Under the pieces are notes generated by a model. The model was not told the DNA's origin and did not search any database. It worked only from the letters and a program-made list of their open reading frames with translations. A stretch of DNA of 64,000 nucleotides from contig JAFBJZ010000969.1 of NCBI GenBank assembly GCA_016785225.1, forward strand, positions 2,017,001 through 2,081,000. Reading direction: 5' to 3'. The translations under genes were made by a program, and so were the position numbers. Source of the stretch: Psettodes erumei (Eukaryota; Chordata; Actinopteri; Pleuronectiformes; Psettodidae). Below, piece by piece: positions 33,931 to 45,540 of the stretch; position 1 is the first letter of the stretch, and each line of letters opens with the position of its first letter.

Positions 33931-36545
33931 CAAGTCCAACCCGACCCGCCCCCTTCCAGAACCCTCCGGCCTGCTCGGGCTGCGTGCTCCCTGATGAGGA
34001 GGCAGAAAAGTCCGCTGGATGGATTTATGAGAGCGGAGGGGCGGCGTAGCGCTCGCTAAGCTAGCTGATGGGGCCCGAGCTAATGGTGCAGCTCTGCTCA
34101 GCAGTTTTGTTTTGTTTTTTTTCTTTAACACCGCTCACACACTGCGGTCAGCTGAATAACCGTGCACCTTTTGTGCGTGGAAAAAGCAGAGTGCTTCCTC
34201 ACCGCTTCATTAAAGATCAGATCCAAAGAAACAAATTATGCTATTGAGGGATTAGGAAATAAGAAACTGAACCATTAGATTATTAAAATCTTATCCTGAA
34301 GCTCTAAAAATAACATCTGTGTACAGTATTATAGATTTACATGAATACAGGGTAGGTGGGGGTATTACAAGCGAACACAGGGAACAAAATGAACGTGAGG
34401 GAGCTGACGTTTTTTTTGATATCTCAGAGCGTTGGCTGCGCAGCGGGCGCCGTGTAATAACTCACTGTAAATTGACTGAGTTGGATGGACTTTGCTTTAA
34501 TGACTCTGAGGGAAGTTTCGGTTTCCTCTTAATCCTCTGACTGATGTTGAAAGAGAAAGCTTCAGGCTCCTCCGTCTGTTTATCTGGCCAACTGTTGGCA
34601 GACCAGCATGTGCGCTCAGTTTAGGTGTTTGGGGGTTTTTTTGTTTTATTTCTGTCCACTTTATTCAGTTCAAACCTCCTTTTTTAATTTTAGACAATAT
34701 TTATTGTATTTTATTTATTTAAATTTATTCTAAGTTTCTTTTTTTTTAAGGATCTTTTGCTTTAACTTGTCTGCTGCTTCTCTTGATGTGTGCTTTCCTT
34801 TCCTCCATAGTTTCTTTTTAGAGTTTCTTCGTCGTCGTGGTTGCCGTCACAGCTTCCTTCTCAACACTCTTGTGTCCTCGGTGCTTTAGGTGTCGTACGT
34901 ATTTGTCGTGTTTGTTATTTCCGTGACGTAAACGCCATCGTCCGTGTTGTGAAAATCACTAACGTGCTCGTTCCTGCGGAACTTAAATTGCACTTACAGT
35001 TAGTGCACTTGAGTGCGTTGGAGCGCCTACGTAGTTCATTTGGACAAAGTATTAAAAGCATAACATCAATAATACATAATGAAATGAAATGATACAGATT
35101 ATTAATTTATAGAGGCAGAGACTAAAATGCAAGAGATGAATTTCAGATATGATTTCCTTTAAATTAATAGGAGGAAACTGTAACACGAACCTGTCATTTC
35201 AAATTTAAAAAAAAAATGCACATTTGTTACCGTTCAACAACTACATTGCTCCTCGAGGCTTTGTATGGACTACAGCAGTTTAGCCAGACATACAGCATTT
35301 GTTGTATGCTGACAAAACAGTGTGTATTTCTGTGTTGAAATGCTGAAGTGTTTTTAACATCATGCAGAACATCCCAAAACTGTGTTTGAGCTTTTCAGTT
35401 AAAAAAAAAAGCAGCAGAACTCATTATCAGGCGGAGGACGGGGGAGCTGAATAAATAAAATACCATTTTTAGCCGTTCTTGAATTGGGCCAGTCCTCAAA
35501 GGTGGGAAGTACCAGCACATTGTGATACATCCTGCGACTTAAAAACTCAGCTCTCCCCTTTTTAATGACTCCTCTTCTTTTTATACCATATGCAGATTGG
35601 ACCTGAGGTGTCAGGACTGTGCAGCTGCTACGTGATGTTCAAGTTCATTTCAGAAAACTAAGTTGTGCCTCCAAAGTGCTCTGTCCATAAATATTGAGTG
35701 CAGATCCTTACGATTTGGACTGAGAGTTCATTCACCAAATCAAGCAGCAGGTTTCACCGATTTTCCCACGTTTATATTTTTACTCCAGCAGTTTTTATAG
35801 CAGTTAACAGACTAAAGTGGCCGTGTCGCGACGCTCAGGGCCCCTGAGTTAAAGTTTAGCTGCAGCCCAAGCTTTCATCGGGGGCGCTCGCAGTGTTGCC
35901 CTGGCAACAACAGCATCTGTTTGTATTGCACACACTTTATTTTGGTAATGATCTCTTTTTTCATTTGAACTTTGCTTTGGGCTATAGAGGGTTGTTTTTT
36001 TTTATTGCTCTTCCTTTGTGACATGAAGGTAAACTGAAAGTCCAGAAACCCATTTTCATCCTGAGTAGAACCCGGGCAGTCATCTTCTCTCACTCCACCC
36101 GAGAGCGATGAAGAAGTTTCTAATCTGCTGCAAATGTATATTCCTTACTTCAGGGTTGTTGGGGCTTAATGAGAAACTCTGCTTTAAAAAAACAACAACA
36201 AAAAAAAAACTTTTAATTGAGGATGCATCAGTTTTCTCTTCCCGGCTGTTTTTTCTGAAACGTGTCACAGTCGGAGCCGTGATGATGTGGGATCTCTAAT
36301 TAGCTCCCCTTTGTCTCCAACTCATAATGGGCATCATTTATCAAGCGCACCATCTATCTATCCAAATAAATATGTGTGTATCTAATGTATGTAGTGAAAC
36401 AAAAAGCAAAACACTTACGGCAGTTAATCGTTCTGGTGTGATACCTGCAGGAAACGTGTTTTAGTCTCTGTTGATCAGAGTGTTTGAATGTTTGAGGGCG
36501 AGCACATTTTATCAGGAGAGAGAGAGACGGAGCTTCACTGAAGCC
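33930..36545. other. non-coding stretch, no recognised gene
   Basis: Mostly AT-rich sequence with poly-T and poly-A runs (34738-34748, 35401-35410). Open frames are under 90 codons and unrecognisable. Confidence 0.4.
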
Positions 36546-36550
36546 ACTGG

Positions 36551-36551
36551 G

Positions 36552-36591
<40 letters not shown>
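36551..36591. repeat. (GTT)13 trinucleotide microsatellite
   Basis: About 41 bp of GTT units. The reverse strand gives an apparent polyglutamine frame, which has no other coding signal. Confidence 0.95.
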
Positions 36592-37219
36592 AATAGCAGA
36601 TTCGGTTTGGGCATAGTCCTGATACACAAACCTCATGAATCCAGCAGGAGGTTTTTCTCCAATTTCAAATCCAGTCCCTGAACAAAGGGGTTCTTCATAA
36701 GACTGGAGACTGGTTCATCATGCAGCATCATCATTATTAATCTCCACATCAGGACCGGATCCAGGACCCCCCCCCTACAAAAAACAGCTGGGGAGTGGCT
36801 GCTGTGTGAGGTGGTTTGCCTCACATTAACAAACTGGGCTTTACTCCCGTTCTTCCACAGACATTTTTGGACGGACTCCGGCTCCGACGCCGCTTTGGAA
36901 AACACGGCTGCTGATTGGTTTATTTGGGCGGGGGCGGGGTGCGCAGAAGCCGTAACTCACCGAAGAGTTTTACTGCCTGTTCTGCTCCGAGTTTATGGGA
37001 TCTTTTCAATTAGTACGGTCACTGCTGCAAACGGACCGGTTGCTCTGCGTCTTGTCAGCTTTATGCATCGCTGCCTCGTTACAACCAGACAAATGCACTT
37101 TAAAGGCCCCCGCCGCTAAAGCACAGGTCCGAGACCAGCCGAGGAGAAGGGGCAAGCGCTGAGTGATAAATCCAGGATTTTACCTCCGGTGATATCCTCT
37201 TGACATGTTCCTCCATCAC

Positions 37220-37224
<5 letters not shown>

Positions 37225-37266
<42 letters not shown>
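37225..37266. repeat. (CA)n microsatellite
   Basis: About 40 bp of CA units directly abutting repeat family Y copy 2. Confidence 0.95.
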
Positions 37267-37267
<1 letters not shown>

Positions 37268-37380
37268 GTCCTGCTGCCAGAAACCCTCACTGGAGCAACG
37301 TGGATTAATCTGCCAATGAAAATAGTCCCCCCAAAAAATGCACTATGTCCTCCTGTTTGAGTGAAGTTCGCCAACAACTG
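37265..37380 (+). repeat. dispersed repeat family Y, copy 2
   Basis: See the copy at 25111-25222: the shared words occur in the same order and orientation, including ACCGTCCTG, CTCACTGGAG, TGGATTAATC, TCCTCCTG and CAACTG. It abuts a CA array at its left end, which copy 1 does not. Confidence 0.6.
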
Positions 37381-38189
37381 AGGTGTAAAGCTGTTTTAGC
37401 CATTTTCTGTATAAACTGTTAAAGATCTACGACTTCAGCGGGATTAGCTGGGTATGATGTGGAGTGAACCCCAAAGTGAGAGGGTTAATTCTGTACTTTC
37501 ACCAGTGACGGACATTTCTACCATTAATGACTAATTGCTGCCTCCATCAGGCTGAAGACACTTTTTTGTTGATCACCGCAGCCACATATATTTCTCGTGA
37601 AATTCACATCAGGTCATCGAAAGCCAGGTCAAATGTTACGGTGACATGTGGTTTTGAGGACAGAAACAAATCCCACGCTCGGCGTCGCTTCCTGCGTTCT
37701 TCATGCTGAACATGCAGACAACAGATTCTTCCTCTGATGAGCAAAAACGAGCCGTTTCCTGAGCCAAGCTGAATCTATGCAGGGAGAGAAGAAGCCAGTC
37801 TGGGGAAATAAAAACCACTGCACTACCCTTTAACCTTTCTATTCTCGTGCCACCCAGGACGTGTGTGTTTCCCAGTGAGACAGCAGACCGTGTGTTTTCA
37901 CAGAGGCAGGACAAAACCTCAGCCAACTCCTTTTCCTTGGCGAATGAAACAGAAAACATGCATGTGTCCACAGGGTTTATGGGCTGTTGTTGTTGTTTTT
38001 TTTCATTTCGTGCATTTGCACATTTATTGTCTGGAGGGGAGGTTCTTTGTGCAGGACCAGCGCAGAGATGATTGGACGTTCCCCGTTTTCATTGTGAACC
38101 GATGAGTCTCTGTGTCAGAAACTGACGCTCAGCTCCGGCTGCATATGAATATTAATGATTATTATTATAAACACCTCAGTATGAAGTTT

Positions 38190-38496
38190 GACACCGCCGT
38201 GTGCAGCAGCGTGCCGCCGCCGCCGCAGAGACGCGCTAACGCCGCTGGAGGAGATTTGATGATGGGACGTAAAGAAACCCAAAGCCCGCGCGGGTCACGG
38301 CGGTTGGCACGTTTGTCCGTCCGCGCGCCGAACGTCCCGCAAACATCGCGCCGGTGTCACGGTGTTAAAAGCGCCGTCAGTGACGAAGCCTCACAATTAA
38401 TTGGCTGATGATGAGGCTAGTTATGATGTAATCTCTCTCACTCTCCCTCTCTCTCTCTCTCCCGCACACAGCCAGCCCCCTCCCTCTCTCTCTCTT

Positions 38497-38534
<38 letters not shown>

Positions 38535-38579
38535 GTTTCCCCACCTCTTTCTCTGTCTTCCTCTCCTATCCTAACCAAC
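38190..38579 (+). promoter_or_regulatory. xkr7: xkr7 CpG-rich promoter and 5' UTR
   Basis: CpG frequency rises sharply from about 38190 (CCGCCGCCGCCG, CGCGCGGGTC, GTCCGCGCGCCG) and stays high through the coding exon, in contrast to the AT-rich flanks. An inverted CCAAT (ATTGG) lies at 38399-38403. Between 38431 and 38533 a CT array interrupts the CpG-rich DNA. No TATA box is visible, as expected for a CpG promoter. The transcription start is not determinable from sequence alone. Confidence 0.6.
38431..38533. repeat. CT-rich array just upstream of the xkr7 start codon
   Basis: About 100 bp made mostly of CT units with a CCCGCACACAGCC interruption, ending 47 bp before the ATG. It probably lies in the promoter or 5' UTR. 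GA/CT arrays next to start sites can keep promoters nucleosome-poor. That role is inferred. Confidence 0.85.
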
Positions 38580-39208
38580 ATGGCCGCTAAGTCGGATGGA
38601 GCAGCGGTGTCTGTGGAAGATGACAACACGCCCAGGAGCCTCTCGGAGCCGGGGAACCCCGCCGCGCGGCCCCGCTGCGCCTCCGCCGCCGGCGGGAAAC
38701 CCTACACCCTGCTGGACTGCTGCTGGGTGCTCTGCGCCCTGCTCGTCTTCTTCTCCGACGGCGCGACCGACCTGTGGCTGGCCGCCGACTACTACCTGAG
38801 GGGCAACTACTGGTGGTTCGGCTTGACGCTCGTCTTCGTCGTGGTGCCCTCCGCCGTCGTCCAGGTGCTGAGTTTCCGGTGGTTCGTGTACGACTACTCG
38901 GACCTGAGCGGCGGGGACGGAGCGGCGAGCGGCGGCGGCGGCAGCGGCAGCGGCGCGGGAGCGGCAGGCGCGGCGGGCGGTGCGGCCACGGCGAGCGACG
39001 GCACTTTAAACACCAAGGACAGCGACCAGCGCGGTGTGAGCGCGGCAGCGGCAGCGACGGGGAACGCCGCGAATGTTACACCGGTTTACACGTCCCCTGT
39101 CCCGCCCGCGACGCCAGGGAGAGTCGGCCACCCCCGGAGGTGCTGCACCGTATGCATGTGGGTCTTTCAAACCGTGCTCCACGTTCTGCAGCTGGGGCAA
39201 GTCTGGAG
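38580..39208 (+). CDS. xkr7: XK-related protein 7, coding exon 1 (partial)
   Basis: The exon encodes the first 209 residues plus two bases of the next codon of an XK-family multi-pass membrane protein. The start MAAKSDG is the same as in XKR4 and XKR7. Residues 45-68 (LDCCWVLCALLVFF, then SDGATDLWLAA) match mammalian XKR7 almost exactly and form the first membrane segment. Residues 77-104 (NYWWFGLTLVF... LSFRWFVYDYS) form the second. Residues 108-165 are a Gly/Ala/Ser-rich loop with NTKDS at 144-148. CCTVCMWVFQTVLHVLQLGQVWR ends the exon. The donor is AG|GTAAGA at 39207-39214, which splits the Arg codon. Family members are about 580 aa, so most of the protein lies in exons beyond the window. 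Some paralogues (XKR4, XKR8, XKR9) are caspase-activated phospholipid scramblases; XKR7 itself has no established activity that I know of. The paralogue choice over xkr4 and xkr6 rests on the first membrane segment. Confidence 0.93.
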
Positions 39209-39357
39209 GTAAGATCCCTGGGGTGGCGTTGGGGGGTGGAGGGGTGGAGGTGGGGGTGGGGGCAAGAGGGGCGTGCTTGCATGCATGAAGCGCGTGTGTG
39301 CATAGCCTACGTGCACGATGCGCGTGTTTTCATATGTGTACACGTGAGGAACGCGCG

Positions 39358-39360
<3 letters not shown>

Positions 39361-39393
<33 letters not shown>
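39361..39393. repeat. (GT)n microsatellite near the xkr7 splice donor
   Basis: About 33 bp of GT units, 150 bp after the exon 1 donor. The intervening DNA is G-rich (GGGGTGGAGG-type runs at 39228-39270), the kind of G-run context that often helps donor recognition. Confidence 0.9.
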
Positions 39394-39395
<2 letters not shown>

Positions 39396-39663
39396 GTGCT
39401 CACTACATGTGTCTGCGTGTGCACGCGTCCGTTCACGTGCGTGTGCTCGTGCTTTTCCCCTGATATCCTGCCTCTCCTCCACATCCACCGACACAGAAAT
39501 GTGCAGGAATCCTCCAGAGAAGCTGGATTTGTTGGATCCACTCTCGCACACCAGTTGTAACGGTTAAAAAAAAATGAACTCACCTTCTTGTTGGTGTGAC
39601 CCTCTTGTCCTGACGGTGACAGGATGCGTACATGTTGCATCCATGCAGCTTCTCTCCCTGATG

Positions 39664-39689
39664 CCTGTCTGTCTGTCTGTCTGTCTGTC
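39664..39689. repeat. (TGTC)n tetranucleotide microsatellite
   Basis: About six TGTC units in intron 1. Confidence 0.9.
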
Positions 39690-40879
39690 ATGGCTCTGAC
39701 ATGTTGGACAGGGAACGTTATCAAAGCTTTGTGGGTCAGAGCTGCTCTGTTGCTCTCCTCTCCGGTTGTCGAGTTGGTGATCTTGAAACTCAGTCGTGTT
39801 TTTGGGGTTTTTTTCGTTGTTGTCCAGTCTGGTTTTGATTGACATCAGTGAGATGAATGAAATGTTTAAAAACCAAGAAGGTTGCATTGGTAAAATCTTT
39901 TAAAAATGCATTCTGCACCCAGAACACATCCAAAACTAACTTTGAACCATGTGTAGATGTGAGGGTTTATTTATTTATTTTTTTACTTTGATTGAAACTC
40001 CTCCAGAGCCACGTTTACTCCATGTGAGATGACGCGTTGACTCGAATGTCAATGTTATTTTTCTCTCTGGGATTTAATCCATTTTTTTGAACATACAGTT
40101 GAACATACATCAGCACTGTGAAGCGATTTTCATCTCAATTCCTCAGGTTTGGCGCAGATCATCGACAAATGAGACGCACAGTAGAAGTTTAATGAAACCA
40201 GAGCCCGCACATCGTTTCCAATCACCAGAGGAGGTCTCAGAGAAGCCTTTAAATAAAATGATGGAAATAGGAACTGAATGTAATCACAAGGACGACGCGC
40301 TGCGATGCAGTACCAGTCCGCTGAAGTCTCAGCAGCCTGGAGAATGGCACAGACAGTACATTTCCTCAAGTGCAGTGCTAAAGTACAACTTTGTGGTGCT
40401 TTTGCTTTCCCCTTTTATGCTGCTTTAGTGGGTTCGGCAGACCCAGAGGGTCTTAAGCTGAAACGCTTTACTGATGCTGGATGCATCGAGGAGACGAGCA
40501 AGTTAACGCTGTGTAAATTCTGAAGACCGCGTCTTAAACCCGGATGTCCTCGCAAGGCAGCGATTCAGGTTGTAGATGCCCGTTACCTCCGCCCCTCCGT
40601 GAGACTTTACGGCGCCGGCTGTTCGTTGCGGCCCTCGACCTCATCAGTGACGTCACCGCTACTTCGGAAACAGACAGTGAATTTATAGATAGCGGACAGA
40701 AGCACGACCTCCAACCCCACAGAGACATCGAGAGAGAATGATGAAGGAAGTAAGAGAAAAGGTTTGGACCTTTTGCTCCTCTTCATTTATCTGACTGCTG
40801 AGGTGAATTTTCATATTAAGATTTAACTGTAAAAAAAAAAAAAAAAAGCTGGAATACGACAGATCATTGATGATCCAAA

Positions 40880-41055
40880 TCTCTTTGACTTGTGACCCCT
40901 TTACAAAAAAGACCAGCAGTGTCTCATCTGATAATTATTCACAGTGTAAAAGAACTTTGTGTTTTTTTCTTGGTCTTAACAACCCTGTTAGATTTATCTT
41001 CATGACGGTTGGAGGGGGCTCAACCTCTTGGTTGGGAACATCTGGGCTAAAGTAC
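40880..41055 (-). mobile_element. possible hAT-type MITE end
   Basis: CAACCTCTTGGTTGGGAACA followed by TCTGGGC at 41021-41047 is close to the GGTTGGGAACCACTGGGC terminus of hAT-derived repeats common in fish and other vertebrates. TTGTGACCCC at 40889-40898 is another word found in that group. The opposite terminus and an 8-bp target duplication were not located. Confidence 0.35.
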
Positions 41056-41710
41056 CCAACTTGTTCCACCACAAGCAGGTACTGCAAGTACTGCAGTACT
41101 TATACACTTTGATACAGCGGCAACAGCGTAATGCAGGAAGAGTACTTGAATTTGATAACTTCCTGATAATATGAAGCAACACTGCACATAGCTGGGCACC
41201 TTAAATAAGGGTCTTTACATTACAGACGCACCACAGAATGTGAACATGACCCGTACTTGTAATATTACAGAATTTGACCTGACACCTGAGTGACGACAGA
41301 CCAGCCCTGTTTATTCTGCGATCAGAGCAGAGTGAGGCCGGGCAGGAAAACCAAAAAAAAAAAAAAAAAAGATGACAGGATTTGGCCAAGACCAAAGCCG
41401 GTTGTTGAGAGACCGGAGGCAGAGTTAAAATACCCACGAGATCAAGACAAGATTACAGAGAAAATAAAAACGTCTTGAAGTCGGAGTCGACACTGAGAGC
41501 GGGCCTGAGTGATGCGGTGCTAATGTCGAGGCTTTTCAAAACAACAGCGTAACGTTGAGAGAAAAACCTCTCAAAAACACACAGTCGGAAAAAAACTGCG
41601 TTAAATTCATGTTCGATCCTGCAGCGCCTGACAGGAAAATCTCTCAGATCTGATGTAAATGTAAAAACTTTTTTATTAACTTTGATATCTTCCAGAGTCA
41701 GAAAGGCTGC

Positions 41711-41740
41711 CCCCCCCCACACACACACACACACACACAC
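41711..41740. repeat. short C-run plus (CA)n microsatellite
   Basis: CCCCCCCC immediately followed by about 11 CA units in intron 1. Confidence 0.85.
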
Positions 41741-42254
41741 ATTACTGTGAAAAGTTGTCGAAGGAAGTCGAGTGTTTCTGCGTCGCGAGTTATTTCAACT
41801 TTTTGGAAAACCTGCCCATACATTTTGAACTTGAATGTTTCCTCTTTTAAACCTGGGTTTACGGTGAGGTCAAAGGTCGAGCTGAAGTGTCCTTAAGCAA
41901 ACGCACCCAGGGCTGCGGATGACCTCTGACCTTTCTGTCAAGGTGAAAGACAGATGGCTAAATAAAGATTCACATTACATCAACTAATTTAGAAACAGAG
42001 CATGTGGGGATCCGCACCGGCTCGGTAATGAACTGTATTAATGATCAACAGTACGGCGCTGAGAGCTGCAGAATGAGAATGGGTCAGTGCTGCTGGGAGA
42101 CTTGGGCCGGGCCCGGCGGGACTCAGGTTTGACTCCGGCACCCCGTGGATTCCAGTCTTGTTTACCTAATTCGCACCAGAACCTCGAAAGTTGGATCTGA
42201 GTTTTGTTTTCTTCCTCGAACACAGGAACATACATCAGCATGATAAGAACGACC

Positions 42255-42350
42255 TTATCATTTTTTAGTTTGGCCCATGACCCCACCCACTAACGAGGAG
42301 GGGGCGGGGTTTATGACCTGTCCCGCAGCCAGCCACCAGGGGGCCAGCGG
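42255..42350 (+). repeat. dispersed repeat family Z, copy 1
   Basis: The order TTTTTTAGTTTGGCCCATG, CTAACGAGGAGGGGGCGGGG, CCGCAGCCAGCCACCAGGGG recurs at 57800-57872 and, more diverged, at 59772-59851. All three are in the same orientation within xkr7 intron 1. Confidence 0.6.
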
Positions 42351-43449
42351 GATGGTTTAGTTTTCCTTTTGGCTGTCGCGGCGTCCTTCCTGAAGTCGTT
42401 CTGGTTTCGGCGCCGGGGCTTTCGCTGAAGTGTAAATAAGGTTTATTAAAAGTGACAGATGGTTAAAAGTATCAGATGCCTCTTTAATCTCCATTTTAAC
42501 CTTTTCTTCATTCAGAGAAGGTGAGCAGCACCTTGTGTCTTTGTCTTGTCCGCTGCATATCCTGCCAGCTAAGCAGGTTTTAATATTCAGCCTGTTTATA
42601 ATGAACACTGACCTTATGGACTCCCTCTTTCTTAGATTTAAAAACTGAATTTAAGCTACACCAAAATGAAAGGAGTTTCTATGAAAAGGCATTCAACTCA
42701 CAATTAAGGTAGAAAAAAAATCCCTGTTTTTGCTGACTTTTATCTTCCTGCGTTTATCTCACATTTCTCTGTCAGTCACTAAAGGATAAACCTGTTTGAA
42801 CCAGTGTAAAAACTGACAATTCTCTTCCAACAATTGCACTCTGTTTACATTTTCTGAATATTACTTGTACTTACCAGATATTTTCAGCAGCAGTGTGAGA
42901 GCAGAAGGTTTTTTTATTGACCTTAAACATCAGGTCTTTGTTCCTGGTGTCCCCCTTAAGAAACACGCACAACCCAGAATTCATTGCACCATGAAGACGG
43001 GTTAAGGTTTGAGCGAGTCTGAATCAAGGTCAACTCACCTTTTCCCGAGAGTCTCGCTCTGCTGTTTGTCTCTTTGTCTCCCTCTACATGTAAAAGTTCC
43101 ACGGCAGAAACAGCAGCAAGGTCACATTTCTTTATCTGTGGGTTGTTGAAAGGCATTCTGGGGAATGTAGGAAACCTGGAACGGAAGTGGAAGCAGATCA
43201 AGATAGGAATTCCAGAGGTGGTTTGAGCAGGAGTCGTCACACAGATCTGTGATTTTCAGCTTCATAAAGAAAAGTGACTTGACAACATTCATTCATTCAC
43301 CTGTAAGTCACTTATTGAAATGTGTCATATTTGCATTTGGCCTAGTTTTCCAGTAGTTTGGACAGATTATGATATTGCAACTGTTTAAATTCAGTGAATG
43401 TATACAGTATTTAGTATAGTTCAGTAATTCAGTGTATTAGTCTATGTGA

Positions 43450-43530
43450 ACGTGTTAGCATGCTCGGTTAGCATTTAGCTCACTGATCAGGAGTCTTCTG
43501 TCAATGACAGAGCTGCTAGCACGACTATAA
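43450..43530 (+). repeat. dispersed repeat 3' end fragment (TTAGCATGCT type)
   Basis: GTTAGCATGCTCGGTTAGCA, TTTAGCTCACTGATCAGG and AGAGCTGCTAGCACGACTA match, by memory, the 3' end of the common fish repeat that also contains family X words (GTTAGCATTTAGCTC ... GAGCTGCTAGCATGGCT). Confidence 0.5.
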
Positions 43531-45219
43531 AACATCTTCCAATCCTCTGTGAGCACATTTGCTAAGAAAAAATAGTAAAAGTATTTAAAGTATAAATGTA
43601 TTTGAAGTAATAACTTCAGACAGACAGTCTGAGAGGGAGACAGGTCCATGGACGGGCAGACGGGCGGGTGGTCAGACCCAACAAAGCGTCAGCCTCAGCC
43701 CCGGCCCGGAGTTCACTGGTCAGCCAGCGTTGCAGTTTTTAGGACAATCCAATTGGTTCCTGTCTGTGCCAGACGGGATCAATCAATCCCGGAGAGAAGT
43801 AATTGAATTGGTTCCAAATGGTCACTCAGCTCAGGTGGTCTGACCGTTCGCCGTCCGGACGCAGCTAATAATTAGCCCGAGTGGCTAACTGGCAGCCTCA
43901 GTGTAGCTCAATACGCTGAATCATTCAGATCTGTGTGTGTGTGTGTGTTGGTCACGGGGTCGCCTCACTGTTCATTCACAAATGAAGTGACTCTGAGTGA
44001 ATACTGCTCTTACCCTTCATTTTAATTACGGGGCCTGTCACTCAGAGCCTCTTTAAACGACAGCAGCCGGGGGTGAGAAGTGTGATTGGAAGAGTGTCAA
44101 TAAAAGGAAAAATGATAGCAGTTTCTCCTGGCCCAGCTTTTATAATCCGTGGTCCTCTGCAGACTATTAAATGTAACTTCAGAGTACCTGGACCTCACGT
44201 TTCAGATTGAAGTCCGGACACGTTTCCCCTCTGGAGTCTGTTTGTGACCGGACAGAGACCTCTTCCTGTCAAGTGTCCCCGTGCAAATTGTTTTCGGTCC
44301 CGGCCCGAGTACGATTGCAGTGTTCAGATCAAATTGTACCCAGAGCAAAAAAAACAAACAGATTCAACAACGGTGTCGACCGAACAAGGCAGGTTTGAAA
44401 ACGCTCCTGAATTAAATTGGGAGTGGTGGTGAGACGGCTCCACAGAGATCTGAAAAACAGCGACCACTTCCTTCGTGGAATATTTTTCTGTCTCTTTTTG
44501 AAGTTAAGTTGGTACTTAACACTTCCTCTATACTTAAGAGATCAGTGTAATACAGTACTTACTAAACTAAGGGAATTGGGACACGGCGTAATAAGCACCC
44601 GCTAGCTGCAAGCTAATTGGCCACTGCCTTCACACCTTTCATTTTATTTTTCCAATGGTGGCGTGGCAGAGTTGTAACTTCCCTCCCTCGCGGTGGCGAG
44701 CAGCAGGTGAAGGAACACACTGAATTTCAAAACACATCTCTTTAAGAATTTAAAATCCCGGGACTGTAAATGTACATGGGTTTATGTAAAATTCAATAGA
44801 GTTATTGATTATGAATAAAAATATGCCTGGAGGGAAGTTTTGATGATCCCGTGGCGCTCTGCCTACCTGCCTGTCTGTCTCTTTGTGCACCTGTCTCACT
44901 GTCTGTCTGTGTGTGTGTGTGTGTGTTAGTGTGTGTCTTCCTCTCCGACTGATGTTCTGTCTCTCCTGTCTGTCGGTCCGTCAGACTGTACTGAATAATT
45001 CACTGCAGCCCTTGAGGGAGCTGTCAATCACATCTCCTGTGTGTGTGTGTGTGTGTGTGCGTGTGTGTGTGTGTGTGTGAAGGGTTCTAGCTTTCCCTGC
45101 TAGCTGCCCCTGTCATCCGATCTGTCGCTGTCACGTGCTCTCTCTCTTTCTCTGTTTACAGTCGGTGCTTTGTCAACCTTTGCTTTTAGTTGTTAACCTA
45201 AAATCAACACAAGAGACAG

Positions 45220-45221
<2 letters not shown>

Positions 45222-45260
<39 letters not shown>

Positions 45261-45412
45261 GGGGGGTTGTGTTTAGAAGTTTGGAAAAGTCTGACGCTCG
45301 CCTCTGATCCCGCGCTCGTGCACCGCACTGTATGTAGGACAGCACACGCGGTCGGCACATGCTCAGTTAGCGCTGCAGTGATGCATGCTATTAGCATGCG
45401 CCCTGCAGGTGG

Positions 45413-45439
<27 letters not shown>
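45222..45439. repeat. GT array and CA array in inverted arrangement
   Basis: (GT)19 at 45222-45259 and (CA)13 at 45413-45439 are separated by about 153 bp. The arrays are complementary, so a single strand could fold into a hairpin with that spacer as loop. The spacer contains repeat family P copy 1. Confidence 0.85.
45331..45411 (+). repeat. local repeat family P, copy 1
   Basis: The 39 bases at 45373-45411 match 47001-47039 at 32 positions without gaps, and both run directly into a CA array. Upstream both carry GGACAGCAC. A perfect 8-bp palindrome with a 1-base centre, GCATGCTATTAGCATGC, lies at 45383-45399. Confidence 0.65.
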
Positions 45440-45446
<7 letters not shown>

Positions 45447-45540
45447 ATTGAAGGATGTGCCTATGCACAGATAACAAATTCACAGACGCCAAATGAAAGC
45501 ATGCGCACACCGTGCACCACAGCTTATGCATAATTTTGGC

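Noticed and set aside
36354..36629. Minus frame with a polyglutamine run
   Set aside because: The run is just the (GTT)n microsatellite read on the other strand. The flanks show no coding signal.
38774..39463. 229-codon + frame overlapping xkr7 exon 1
   Set aside because: An Arg-rich out-of-frame shadow of the exon that continues through a GT array into the intron.
40130..40165. PQVWRR at an AG-preceded site as a possible xkr7 exon 2 start
   Set aside because: The match to the QVWR exon end is accidental. The downstream residues do not resemble the family.
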